From Anaerolineae bacterium (lineage in GTDB: Bacteria; Chloroflexota; Anaerolineae; B4-G1; SLSP01), in assembly GCA_016928755.1 (NCBI GenBank), contig JAFGKB010000198.1, positions 1 through 6,905 on the forward strand: a DNA stretch of 6,905 nt, read 5' to 3'. Below are positions 1 through 6,224 of this stretch, piece by piece. The notes beneath the pieces were generated by a model. It made no database searches and was not told the origin of the DNA. It saw only the letters and a program-made list of their open reading frames with translations. The position numbers were made by a program, and so were the translations under genes. How positions within the stretch are numbered: position 1 is the stretch's first letter; each line of letters begins with the position of its first letter.

Positions 1-912
1 CATATTACGCCCGAAGCTGCCGAAATTACCGGACTTAAGGCCGGGACCCCGGTTTGTCTAGGCTCCGGTGATGTGATCTGTTCTGATGTGGGCGCCGGTG
101 TTGTAAAACCCGGTATGGCCTACACCTACATTGGTTCTGCTAACTGGACCGGCGTCTTCCGTGAAGAACCCAGCACCGACCCCAGTGTGAAGATGAACTG
201 TAGCACCTGTTTGCCCTGGCCCAATGCCTATCACCTGGTCTTGATTACGGCTGCCGGTGGTATTGCTCAACAGTGGATCAAGGACAATATGTATGGTCTT
301 GAAGATGCAGTTGCCGGCAAAGTGGGACGTGGCATCTATGATATTATGACAGATGATGCGGCAAGTATTGCTCCTGGTTCCGATGGTCTTATCTTCTTGC
401 CCTATCTACGCGGTGGCGGTGCTCCCCACTTCGATATCAATGCCCGTGGTGCCTATCTAGGTGCTGTTTTGCCGCATACCCGTGGTCACTTCGCGCGCGC
501 ACTTTACGAAGGTATCTGCTATAACATCCGCTGGCTCTATGAATTGTTTGAATCTGTGGGTGTGCCGATCTTTAACCTTGACGAGATTCGCTCCATTGGT
601 GGCGGTGTGTTAAATGACCTCTGGATGCAGATTTACGCCGATGTTAACGGCTTGCCGTTTGCCCGTGTTTCCAACCCGCAGCAGGCGACTGCTGTCGGTG
701 CCGCGATTATGGGCGGTGTTGGGGTTGGCATTTGGGATAGCTATCAGACTGCTGCTGAGTTGGTTGATATTGCTAAGCGCTTCACGCCAAATGCTGAGGC
801 AACTCAGATGTACGATGAGCTTTATCCTATTTACAAGGGTGCTTACCCAATTTTGAAAGGGACATTTGATAAGATCGCAGCTTATCAGGTCAAATATATG
901 CATGAGGCATAG
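1..912 (+). CDS. FGGY-family carbohydrate kinase, xylulokinase-like (5' truncated by window edge)
   Basis: The reading frame is open from base 1 to a TAG stop and gives the last 303 residues of an ATP-dependent cytoplasmic sugar kinase; FGGY kinases are usually about 500 residues, so the first ~200 lie outside the window. Visible are GSGD near residues 21-24, whose Asp matches the catalytic base of FGGY kinases; YIGSANWTG near 38-46, the usual G-T/S-S phosphate-binding turn; LPYLRGGGAPHFD near 135-147; and the C-terminal nucleotide-binding signature SIGGGVLNDLWMQIYADVNG followed by QQATAVGAAIMGG. These identify the FGGY_C half with confidence. The family phosphorylates ketoses, polyols or related compounds (xylulose, gluconate, glycerol, ribulose). 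The substrate cannot be read here, and xylulose is only the closest general resemblance. A DeoC-like aldolase gene follows, suggesting a kinase-aldolase catabolic pair. An in-frame ATG at 73 is internal, not the start. Confidence 0.9.
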   Translation, partial: HITPEAAEITGLKAGTPVCLGSGDVICSDVGAGVVKPGMAYTYIGSANWTGVFREEPSTDPSVKMNCSTCLPWPNAYHLVLITAAGGIAQQWIKDNMYGLEDAVAGKVGRGIYDIMTDDAASIAPGSDGLIFLPYLRGGGAPHFDINARGAYLGAVLPHTRGHFARALYEGICYNIRWLYELFESVGVPIFNLDEIRSIGGGVLNDLWMQIYADVNGLPFARVSNPQQATAVGAAIMGGVGVGIWDSYQTAAELVDIAKRFTPNAEATQMYDELYPIYKGAYPILKGTFDKIAAYQVKYMHEA

Positions 913-931
913 ACGTGCATTATAGTTACAA

Positions 932-951
932 CTAGGGAATTGATTCCCTGG
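932..951. repeat. Inverted repeat, possible operator
   Basis: AGGGAAT-TG-ATTCCCT is a perfect 7-bp inverted repeat (934-940 and 943-949) with a 2-nt centre; the arms extend to CT/GG through one T:G wobble and one C:G pair. The short centre and near-symmetry look like a binding site for a dimeric regulator rather than an RNA hairpin. It lies 20 nt after the kinase stop. The operator role is inferred; only the symmetry is seen. Confidence 0.4.
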
Positions 952-961
952 TTTAAATCAA

Positions 962-971
962 ATGTGCACAT
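962..971. repeat. 10-bp perfect palindrome ATGTGCACAT
   Basis: ATGTGCACAT is its own reverse complement and lies between the 932-951 inverted repeat and the 984-1014 hairpin. A related GTGCAT occurs at 915-920. Palindromes of this size can be regulator sites but also arise by chance; the case rests on its place in an intergenic spacer with two other inverted repeats. Confidence 0.25.
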
Positions 972-983
972 CTCCCTACCCCA

Positions 984-1014
984 GGGCTAAGAGTTGAGTT
1001 TTAACTCTTAGCCC
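984..1014 (+). promoter_or_regulatory. Strong intergenic hairpin (12-bp stem, 7-nt loop) without U-tract
   Basis: GGGCTAAGAGTT (984-995) and AACTCTTAGCCC (1003-1014) are perfectly complementary around the loop GAGTTTT. The RNA would form a stable stem 37 nt before the aldolase start. No run of T follows, so it is not a canonical intrinsic terminator. It may be a processing or mRNA-stabilising stem between the kinase and aldolase messages, a weak terminator or attenuator, or a DNA operator. The pairing is seen; the role is inferred. Confidence 0.5.
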
Positions 1015-1051
1015 AATCTACTAAATTCTAAAGTTTTGAGGAGGCTCTTTA

Positions 1052-2485
1052 ATGGCTATTTATGGAACAGTTGACCCTGAGTTTATGAAAGGGATTGTCG
1101 ATTCTGCGGTTGTCGGTATGGATGTCACCGATGATTTACTGCGAGAAACCATCGAACGTTTTAAACTATATCCTGAGACCAGCGTTGTGGTTGTTAATTT
1201 CTACCAGGCTAAGTTGGCGATGGAGTTGTGTGCCGGTTCCCATGTAGAACCTTGTATTGCGATTGCTTATCCCCCCCTGTGCAGCATTCCCACCGAACTA
1301 AAAGTTGAGCATGCGAAGTACGCAGTTGAGGAACTTGGCGTACCTAACGTCCTCTTCACTATTGATCACGCAAAATTCGCCGATGGCAAGTTTGATGAAG
1401 TAAAGGCGGAGATAGCCGCCGTGGTTGAAGTTGTTAACCACCGGGCTGAGGTCATCGTCATGCCCGACTACGCACATTGGACCCCCGATGAATGCATCCA
1501 TCTCGCTGAAATTATCCGTGATGCCGGTGGTGATCTCATTAAGTCCACCGGTGGTATGGGGCGTGCCGAGTTACCGGAAAAGATCGACGCCGTTGTTAAG
1601 GCCGTTGATGGCTCTATCCGCGTTATGGGCACCAGCGCCATCCGCAATCTGGATGATGTGCTCAATATGTTGGACGCGAATCCTGATAAGCTGGCCATCA
1701 GCCGCGCCGGCTTCTTCCTGAGCCTTGATGAAGTACATGCCCTTGAGAAGGTACGGCTTACTAAAGCTGAGTTAGCCCGTCACTTTGAAGGCTTGGTTTG
1801 GCATCCCACTATTACCGAGGCTGAGGTTGAGGCATATTTGAAGGATGCTAAAGCAGCCGGGCTATATGGTGTGAGCGTTGACCCACGTTGGGTTCCTCTG
1901 GCTAAGACAGTGCTTGAAGGTAGTGAAACCAAGGTGATTTCCCGTGTGGATTATCCTCTGGGAATCACACCTAAAGACCTTAAGGCATCAGAAGTGGCCT
2001 GGGTTGTGAAAAATGGCCCTTCCAATATCGAGATTCAGACCGTTATGAATACTGCCGCTTTTAAATCGGGGCAGTACGACTATGTTCGTGAGGAACTGGA
2101 TGCCCTTGTGAAGGCTGCCGGTGGCCGGCCCCTAAGCGTAATTATACAAGCCCCGTTGCTCTCCCAAGCTGAAGTTGCCGCCGCTTGTATGATGTGTGCG
2201 GCTTGTGGTGTGGCTTATGCCGAACCGGTCCATGGTTTTGGTAAGTTCTCTCCTGACGGGAAGATTATTACACCTGATAAGATAGATTACCTCGCCGTGA
2301 GGTTGATGCGCCAGGTTGTTGGTGATAAGATGGGCGTCAAAGTAACCGGTGCTGTAAATCGTCTAATCCAGGCCCTGGTCTTGATCAGCAATGGAGCGGA
2401 ACGCATCACGACACCCGATGCCAGCACCTTATTGGAAGGCTATGACGCACTCGTTGAACGTCTAAAGCCCTTCCTGAAGAAATAG
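1052..2485 (+). CDS. Tandem DeoC-like (deoxyribose-phosphate aldolase family) two-domain protein
   Basis: A 477-residue protein with a strong GAGGAGG ribosome site (1038-1044) 7 nt before the ATG. It is about twice the ~220-250 residues of DeoC and divides into two barrels, roughly 15-235 and 250-465. The second follows DeoC closely: TITEAEVEAYLKDAKAAGLY (253-272), DPRWVPLAK (277-285), FKSGQYDYV (337-345), MGVKVTGAVN (427-436). The first is more diverged but keeps DLIKSTGGMG (161-170) and IRNLDDVLNML (197-207). Class I DeoC enzymes use a Schiff-base Lys (E. coli K167), a second Lys (K201) and an Asp (D102). By eye-alignment domain 1 has K164 at the first site but M192 and L101 at the others; domain 2 has E391, K430 and Q329. 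It is probably a cytoplasmic aldolase or aldolase-derived protein acting after the upstream kinase, but classical deoxyribose-phosphate aldolase activity is doubtful. The family is fairly sure; the reaction is unknown. Confidence 0.85.
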   Translation: MAIYGTVDPEFMKGIVDSAVVGMDVTDDLLRETIERFKLYPETSVVVVNFYQAKLAMELCAGSHVEPCIAIAYPPLCSIPTELKVEHAKYAVEELGVPNVLFTIDHAKFADGKFDEVKAEIAAVVEVVNHRAEVIVMPDYAHWTPDECIHLAEIIRDAGGDLIKSTGGMGRAELPEKIDAVVKAVDGSIRVMGTSAIRNLDDVLNMLDANPDKLAISRAGFFLSLDEVHALEKVRLTKAELARHFEGLVWHPTITEAEVEAYLKDAKAAGLYGVSVDPRWVPLAKTVLEGSETKVISRVDYPLGITPKDLKASEVAWVVKNGPSNIEIQTVMNTAAFKSGQYDYVREELDALVKAAGGRPLSVIIQAPLLSQAEVAAACMMCAACGVAYAEPVHGFGKFSPDGKIITPDKIDYLAVRLMRQVVGDKMGVKVTGAVNRLIQALVLISNGAERITTPDASTLLEGYDALVERLKPFLKK

Positions 2486-2513
2486 CAGTAAACACTAAAA
2501 GAAACTGATAATA

Positions 2514-2560
2514 GAACCCCGGCTTTGGTTGCTTAGACCAAAGCCGGGGGTTCTTTTTAT
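2514..2560 (+). terminator. Rho-independent terminator after the tandem DeoC-like gene
   Basis: CCCCGGCTTTGGT (2517-2529) pairs perfectly with ACCAAAGCCGGGG (2537-2549) around the 7-nt loop TGCTTAG. A bulged G then allows GAA/TTC to extend the stem, and a TTTTT run follows at 2554-2558. A 13-bp GC-rich stem plus T-run, 31 nt past the stop, is a textbook intrinsic terminator. It separates the sugar-metabolism block from the two-component system. Confidence 0.93.
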
Positions 2561-2596
2561 CTCTTCGCAACTCTGGATTTCCCCCATGTAGTAACT

Positions 2597-2640
2597 CTAA
2601 ACCAGCTATTTAGAATCTCTTAACAAATTCTAAACAGGTT
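2597..2640 (+). promoter_or_regulatory. 11-bp-phased direct repeats with an overlapping inverted repeat, likely response-regulator binding region
   Basis: CTTAACAAATT (2619-2629) is followed directly by CTAAACAGGTT (2630-2640), matching at 8 of 11 positions. A third related unit, CTAAACCAGCT (2597-2607), lies exactly two 11-bp steps upstream, leaving one degenerate unit at 2608-2618. OmpR/PhoB-type regulators are known to bind head-to-tail sites at about 11-bp spacing. In the same stretch TTTAGAAT (2609-2616) and ATTCTAAA (2627-2634) form an 8-bp inverted repeat with a 10-bp spacer. The position just upstream of an OmpR-type regulator gene suggests autoregulation; this is inferred. Confidence 0.5.
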
Positions 2641-2648
2641 CGTTTTAT
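2620..2648 (+). promoter_or_regulatory. Candidate sigma-70-type promoter for the two-component operon
   Basis: TTAACA (2620-2625) matches the -35 consensus at 5 of 6 positions. A 17-bp spacer leads to TTTTAT (2643-2648), which matches the -10 consensus at 4 of 6. The -35 lies inside the first of two adjacent 11-bp repeats, so a bound regulator would contact or compete with RNA polymerase. The weak -10 fits a promoter that needs an activator, but the start site is not demonstrated. Confidence 0.45.
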
Positions 2649-2698
2649 GCTTATGGCAAGGTCGTTTCTTTCTTTACATGCATGGAGTTGAGGGTAAA

Positions 2699-3448
2699 AT
2701 GGATTATAAAGAGTTAGAACAAGTTTTAGATAATGGGAAATCTCAAATGATAAAAACGATACTGGTGGTAGATGATAAAGCCAATATGCGCACGCTGTTG
2801 CGTGAATACCTGACGGAGGAAGGCTTTCGTGTTATTGTGGCGGATAATGGCCGCAATGCGCTTTATACGGCACGGCAGGATAAACCCGACCTGATTCTGC
2901 TGGATATTATGATGCCTGAAATGGGCGGTTACGAGTTTATGCGCATCTATACCCGGGATTATGATACCCCGATTATCCTGCTCACCGCTAAACTCGAAGA
3001 ATCTGATAAGGTGTTGGGATTGGAACTGGGCGCCGATGACTATGTGACCAAGCCCTTCGGTATGCGCGAACTTGTTGCCCGCATTCGCGCGGTTTTACGT
3101 CGCTTTGATAGGAGTGCCGATGCAGGTGCTGAGGTTTTGCGTGCGGCTGATATTACCCTGGACAAGGGAACTCACGCTGTAACTGTAGCCGGTAATGCTG
3201 TCAGTCTTACCCCGACCGAGTTTGACCTGCTGGCAATATTGATGTCGGCCCCCGGTCGAGTCTTCTCCCGCCAGGATTTATTAGAGGCTGTTCAAGGTAT
3301 TGCTTTTGAAGCCCTGGAACGCTCGATTAACGTCCATATCAGTAATCTCCGGGCCAAGATTGAACCTGACCCGCGTAATCCCCGCTATGTGGAAACTGTT
3401 TTCGGTGTCGGGTATCGTTTTTGTCTCTTGCCACCAGGGGCAGAGTGA
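2699..3448 (+). CDS. OmpR/PhoB-family response regulator (receiver plus winged-helix DNA-binding domain)
   Basis: A 249-residue cytoplasmic transcription regulator. Residues about 19-133 are a receiver domain: acidic pocket D25-D26 in ILVVDD, phospho-acceptor D69 in LILLDIMMPE, T96 in ILLTAK and K118 in YVTKPF. Residues about 150-243 are an OmpR-type winged helix: SLTPTEFDLLAILM (169-182), RVFSRQDLLEAV (187-198), the recognition helix around RSINVHISNLRAKIE (208-222) and FGVGYRF at the end. All phosphotransfer residues are present, so it should be functional. The start chosen is the ATG at 2699, preceded by TTGAGGG (GAGGG at 2690-2694). The ATG at 2678 lacks a ribosome site, and the ATG at 2747 would give the canonical MIKTILVVDD start. 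The sensor kinase follows after 3 nt, so the two form one operon. Its targets are unknown; its own promoter is a candidate. Confidence 0.95.
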   Translation: MDYKELEQVLDNGKSQMIKTILVVDDKANMRTLLREYLTEEGFRVIVADNGRNALYTARQDKPDLILLDIMMPEMGGYEFMRIYTRDYDTPIILLTAKLEESDKVLGLELGADDYVTKPFGMRELVARIRAVLRRFDRSADAGAEVLRAADITLDKGTHAVTVAGNAVSLTPTEFDLLAILMSAPGRVFSRQDLLEAVQGIAFEALERSINVHISNLRAKIEPDPRNPRYVETVFGVGYRFCLLPPGAE

Positions 3449-3451
3449 GTC

Positions 3452-4924
3452 ATGTCGCGCTTACTTCTGTTTAAATTAGTTCTGGCTTTTCTTCTGGTGA
3501 GCATTACCGGGGCGGTACTGTCGGTAGTCTTTGCCCGTCTAGGAACCCTTAAGGAGTTTGACCAACTGGTCTTAGACCGTTCCCAACGTGATTTTATGCG
3601 TTATGTCGTTGCCTATTACCAAACTTATGGTTCTTGGGAGGGTATACAAGAGATGTTGCAAAACACTCCTCCTGACAATGGGGAAGATCAGAGGGACCCT
3701 AGTCGTAAAATTCCTGATGGTAATAATCTGAGCGGAGATATCACTGAGAAACCTATTCCCCATGCTGACACGTTCCCCGGACATCCTTTTCTCATACAGC
3801 CGCAGTCCCAGATGGTTTCTTTTGCCCTTGTTGATAGTGAAGGGCAGGTTGTAGTACCGGCCGGGCCTTATCACGTAGGTGAATATGTGGCCGTATCTAA
3901 GGTTGAGCAAAGTGGCCAGTGGATTGAGGTGAACGGCTCCATAGTTGGGGGGATTCTTCCTGCCGGTATCTCCCCGGTCTTAAATGCACAGGAAGAACGT
4001 TATCTAAAGCGTGTTACCGAGGCTTCACTCTATGGTGCATTAGGGGCCACGGCAGTCGCCTTAATCATTGGTACTCTCCTGGCCCGTACTCTGACGAACC
4101 CTTTGCGTGAACTGACCCAAGCCATTCATGCTATGGCTAAAGGGGAATTGGGACAACAGGTCCCGGTGCGTTCTCAGGACGAGCTGGGCGAACTGGCCCA
4201 GGCTTTTAACCAGATGAGCGCGGACTTATCCCGGAGCAATTCCTTGCGCCGCCAGATGACGGCGGACATTGCCCACGATTTGCGCTCCCCGTTGGCCATC
4301 ATCGCGGGATACCTGGAATCGTTGCGCGATGGTGTTCTCAAGCCCTCCCCGGCGCGCTTCGAGATGATGTATAATGAGTCCCAACATCTCCAACGTTTAG
4401 TTGAGGACTTACGGACGCTCTCCCTGGCGGAGGCCGGTGAACTCTCTGTTAACGTTCAGCAAGTGGCCCCCGGCGCTTTGTTGGAGCAGCTTTATGAGGC
4501 TTATCATCATTCGGCAGCGCAAAAGGAAATAACTCTACGTATAGATATGGAGCCTGAGTTGCCCCTCATTTGTGTTGACCCTGACCGCATATTGCAGGTC
4601 CTCGGTAATTTGATCAGTAATGCCCTGCGTTATACCCCTGCCGGGGGAACTATTACCCTGGCAGCGGTGCACCAAGATGGCACTATCAAAATGTCTGTAT
4701 CTGATACCGGTACCGGGATTCCACAGGAAGACCTGCCGAATGTTTTCGAGCGCTTTTACCGGGGTGATAGGTCGCGTCAGTCTCAAGAGGGTGAATCCGG
4801 GCTAGGATTGACTATTGCTAGGTCGATTGTAGTTTTGCATGGCGGTGATATTTCTGTGGATAGTGTCCTGGGTGAGGGTACAACATTTACCGTAACTTTG
4901 GATGCAGTAAGAGACCTCTTATAA
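3452..4924 (+). CDS. Membrane sensor histidine kinase with HAMP domain, BaeS-like
   Basis: A 490-residue partner of the preceding response regulator. The N-terminus has a membrane helix at about 5-28. An extracytoplasmic sensor region (about 30-190) follows, with a Pro/Asp-rich variable stretch near 71-112, then a second helix at about 194-211. A HAMP linker (about 210-262, NPLRELTQAI and DELGELAQAFNQM) leads to the HisKA helix with H275 in ADIAHDLRSPLAII, the autophosphorylation site. The ATPase domain shows the N box LGNLISNALRYTP (384-396, N386 and N390), G1 DTGTGIP (418-424), the F box FERFYRGD (432-439) and G2 SGLGLTIAR (449-457). All catalytic motifs are intact. The gene starts 3 nt after the regulator's stop, so the two are translated together. 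The overall layout resembles BaeS-type envelope sensors, but the sensor domain is not recognised and the stimulus is unknown. Confidence 0.94.
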   Translation: MSRLLLFKLVLAFLLVSITGAVLSVVFARLGTLKEFDQLVLDRSQRDFMRYVVAYYQTYGSWEGIQEMLQNTPPDNGEDQRDPSRKIPDGNNLSGDITEKPIPHADTFPGHPFLIQPQSQMVSFALVDSEGQVVVPAGPYHVGEYVAVSKVEQSGQWIEVNGSIVGGILPAGISPVLNAQEERYLKRVTEASLYGALGATAVALIIGTLLARTLTNPLRELTQAIHAMAKGELGQQVPVRSQDELGELAQAFNQMSADLSRSNSLRRQMTADIAHDLRSPLAIIAGYLESLRDGVLKPSPARFEMMYNESQHLQRLVEDLRTLSLAEAGELSVNVQQVAPGALLEQLYEAYHHSAAQKEITLRIDMEPELPLICVDPDRILQVLGNLISNALRYTPAGGTITLAAVHQDGTIKMSVSDTGTGIPQEDLPNVFERFYRGDRSRQSQEGESGLGLTIARSIVVLHGGDISVDSVLGEGTTFTVTLDAVRDLL

Positions 4925-4931
4925 TTTCCCC

Positions 4932-4959
4932 TTGTCGATAGAAAAATTTTGAGTATTAT
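4932..4959 (+). promoter_or_regulatory. Candidate promoter for the SRPBCC-protein gene cluster
   Basis: TTGTCG (4932-4937) and TATTAT (4954-4959) are separated by 16 bp. The -10 matches consensus at 5 of 6 positions and the -35 at 4 of 6. It lies in the AT-rich 68-nt gap between the histidine kinase and the next gene, 33 nt before the ATG. No terminator is visible in this gap, so read-through from the two-component operon could add to expression. Confidence 0.45.
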
Positions 4960-4992
4960 GAGTTAAATTACTATAGAGGGGGATTATTCAAC

Positions 4993-5652
4993 ATGGGAAA
5001 GAAATTTAAAACGGTTACTGCGGGTCTTTTCGCGGCTATTGTGGTAGTGGTTGTTGTGTATGTGCGAGTTTTACTGCCTTGGCATATGCATTGGGGGGCA
5101 ACAGATGAGGAAGTCAACGACTCTATGCCCGGCGATGAGATTGTGCCTAATCCTAGTACGGAGTCCACCCGTGCTATTACTATCCACGCTAGGGTGAGTG
5201 AGGTGTGGCCCTGGTTAGTGCAGCTTGGACAGGGACGTGGTGGTATGTACAGTTATGAGTTCCTTGAGAACCTGGTGGGGTGCGATATTCACAATGCCGA
5301 TCATGTCTTGCCGGACTATCAGACTTTGGAACCTGGTGACATAATCCGGATGGGGCCAGAAGGTTATCCCTTCTATATTGTGCAAGCTGTAGAATCAGAA
5401 AAATCACTGGTCTTGCAAGCCGGTGATCCGGTAACCCAGGAACCGGGAACAGGAAGCTGGGCTTTTCAACTTATCCCTCAAGATGACGGCACCAGCCGTT
5501 TAATTACCCGGCAGCGGGCGTTTCACGAAGCGACTTTTTCCAACTTCTTGATATGGAATGTTTTCACCGACCCTATATCCTTTGTGATGGAGCAAAAGAT
5601 GTTACGCACAATCCGCGACCGGGCCGAAGGAAAAACCCCAAGTCTCTTCTAA
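4993..5652 (+). CDS. Membrane-anchored SRPBCC (START/polyketide-cyclase-like) protein
   Basis: A 219-residue protein. The purine-rich AGGGGG (4977-4982) 10 nt upstream supports the start. Residues about 9-24 are a single valine-rich hydrophobic helix preceded by K3, K4 and K6, so the N-terminus is probably inside and the rest outside the membrane; R25 follows. The WHMHWGATDEE segment (30-40), PGDEIVPNP (46-54), the repeated-hydrophobic RAITIHARVSEVWPWLVQLG (60-79), QGRGGMYSYEFLENL (80-94) and LEPGDIIRMG (112-121) resemble bacterial SRPBCC-family proteins, whose fold holds a hydrophobic ligand pocket. The last ~45 residues (TRQRAFHEATFSNFLIWNVF, then MEQKMLRTIRDRAEG) match the closing strand and long C-terminal helix of that fold. 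Ligand and reaction are unknown; a lipid-binding or stress-related role is speculation. It begins a likely cluster with the two downstream genes. Confidence 0.8.
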   Translation: MGKKFKTVTAGLFAAIVVVVVVYVRVLLPWHMHWGATDEEVNDSMPGDEIVPNPSTESTRAITIHARVSEVWPWLVQLGQGRGGMYSYEFLENLVGCDIHNADHVLPDYQTLEPGDIIRMGPEGYPFYIVQAVESEKSLVLQAGDPVTQEPGTGSWAFQLIPQDDGTSRLITRQRAFHEATFSNFLIWNVFTDPISFVMEQKMLRTIRDRAEGKTPSLF

Positions 5653-5663
5653 TACCCTTTCAA

Positions 5664-6191
5664 ATGGAAATATATTATAAAGGTGAGTTACTGGGGTATA
5701 TTGAGGCCAACCCGGTTCAAGATACTTTCCCTTGGTATGCTGGCCGGGTCGTGCCCACGGAAGCAATGGACAAGTATTTGGAGTTCCTTGGCTGGTATGA
5801 GGGTGTTTGTGAATTCCCCTACCATCCTTTTGAGCAAGAGGTTTATGAATACTACAATTGTGATGATGCACAATATCCTCGTGACGATGAAGAACGCTAT
5901 AAAAAGAGTGATTTATTCTCATATGTTCAGTTCCTCAAGGCATTACAGGCCGGATTTCGTGATGGAAATAGCTCTGCCGTGATCCAGGAATGTCTTGAAA
6001 ATGAACGTTGGGATATTCAAGAGTGGGTGGAACGGTGGCAGAGTCAACCCTATGATGCGGAACAGTTCGCCGCTTACATAGAGTTCCTAGACTACCGGAA
6101 TTGGAAAGTCATTGATGATGGGCAGGAAGTTGCCTGGTTACCCTACCCACCCGAATTCAGTGTTAAGACTATGGCCATCTTTTGGCGTTGA
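5664..6191 (+). CDS. Uncharacterised acidic, Tyr/Trp-rich protein
   Basis: A 175-residue protein that I do not recognise. It has no signal peptide or membrane helix and should be cytoplasmic. It contains 17 Tyr and 8 Trp, and 34 Asp/Glu against 15 Lys/Arg, so it is strongly acidic. The N-terminal part (MEIYYKGELLGYIEANP, then DTFPWYAGRVVPT, 20-32) reads as beta strands with a turn. The middle, about 84-140, is mostly amphipathic helix, and the end (NWKVIDDGQEVAWLPYPPEF) looks like strands again. The start taken is the ATG 11 nt after the SRPBCC stop. It lacks a clear ribosome site, so translational coupling to the upstream gene is likely. An upstream in-frame ATG at 5553 would overlap that gene by 100 nt and add a basic, unlike segment. 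Spacing to the downstream gene (33 nt) suggests one transcript. The aromatic-rich alpha/beta layout recalls small uncharacterised or immunity-type proteins, but no toxin partner is seen. Confidence 0.7.
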   Translation: MEIYYKGELLGYIEANPVQDTFPWYAGRVVPTEAMDKYLEFLGWYEGVCEFPYHPFEQEVYEYYNCDDAQYPRDDEERYKKSDLFSYVQFLKALQAGFRDGNSSAVIQECLENERWDIQEWVERWQSQPYDAEQFAAYIEFLDYRNWKVIDDGQEVAWLPYPPEFSVKTMAIFWR

Positions 6192-6224
6192 CGGCGTTAA
6201 TAACTAACTGAAAGGAATGACGAT

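Noticed and set aside
610..903. Minus-strand open frame of 97 codons inside the kinase gene
   Set aside because: It lies wholly antisense to the conserved FGGY C-terminal domain, shows no recognisable protein features and has no independent support.
3572..3910. Minus-strand open frame of 112 codons opposite the histidine-kinase sensor domain
   Set aside because: The + strand frame is continuous through intact kinase motifs; the antisense product resembles no protein family and is a shadow.
4541..4786. Minus-strand and +2 frames across the kinase ATPase domain
   Set aside because: They run opposite to or out of frame with intact N, G1, F and G2 motifs and contain no recognisable features.
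5553..5663. Upstream extension of the acidic protein to the ATG at 5553
   Set aside because: It would overlap the SRPBCC gene by 100 nt and encode a basic, Cys/His/Arg-rich stretch unlike the rest of the protein. The ATG at 5664 gives a sensible strand-like start.
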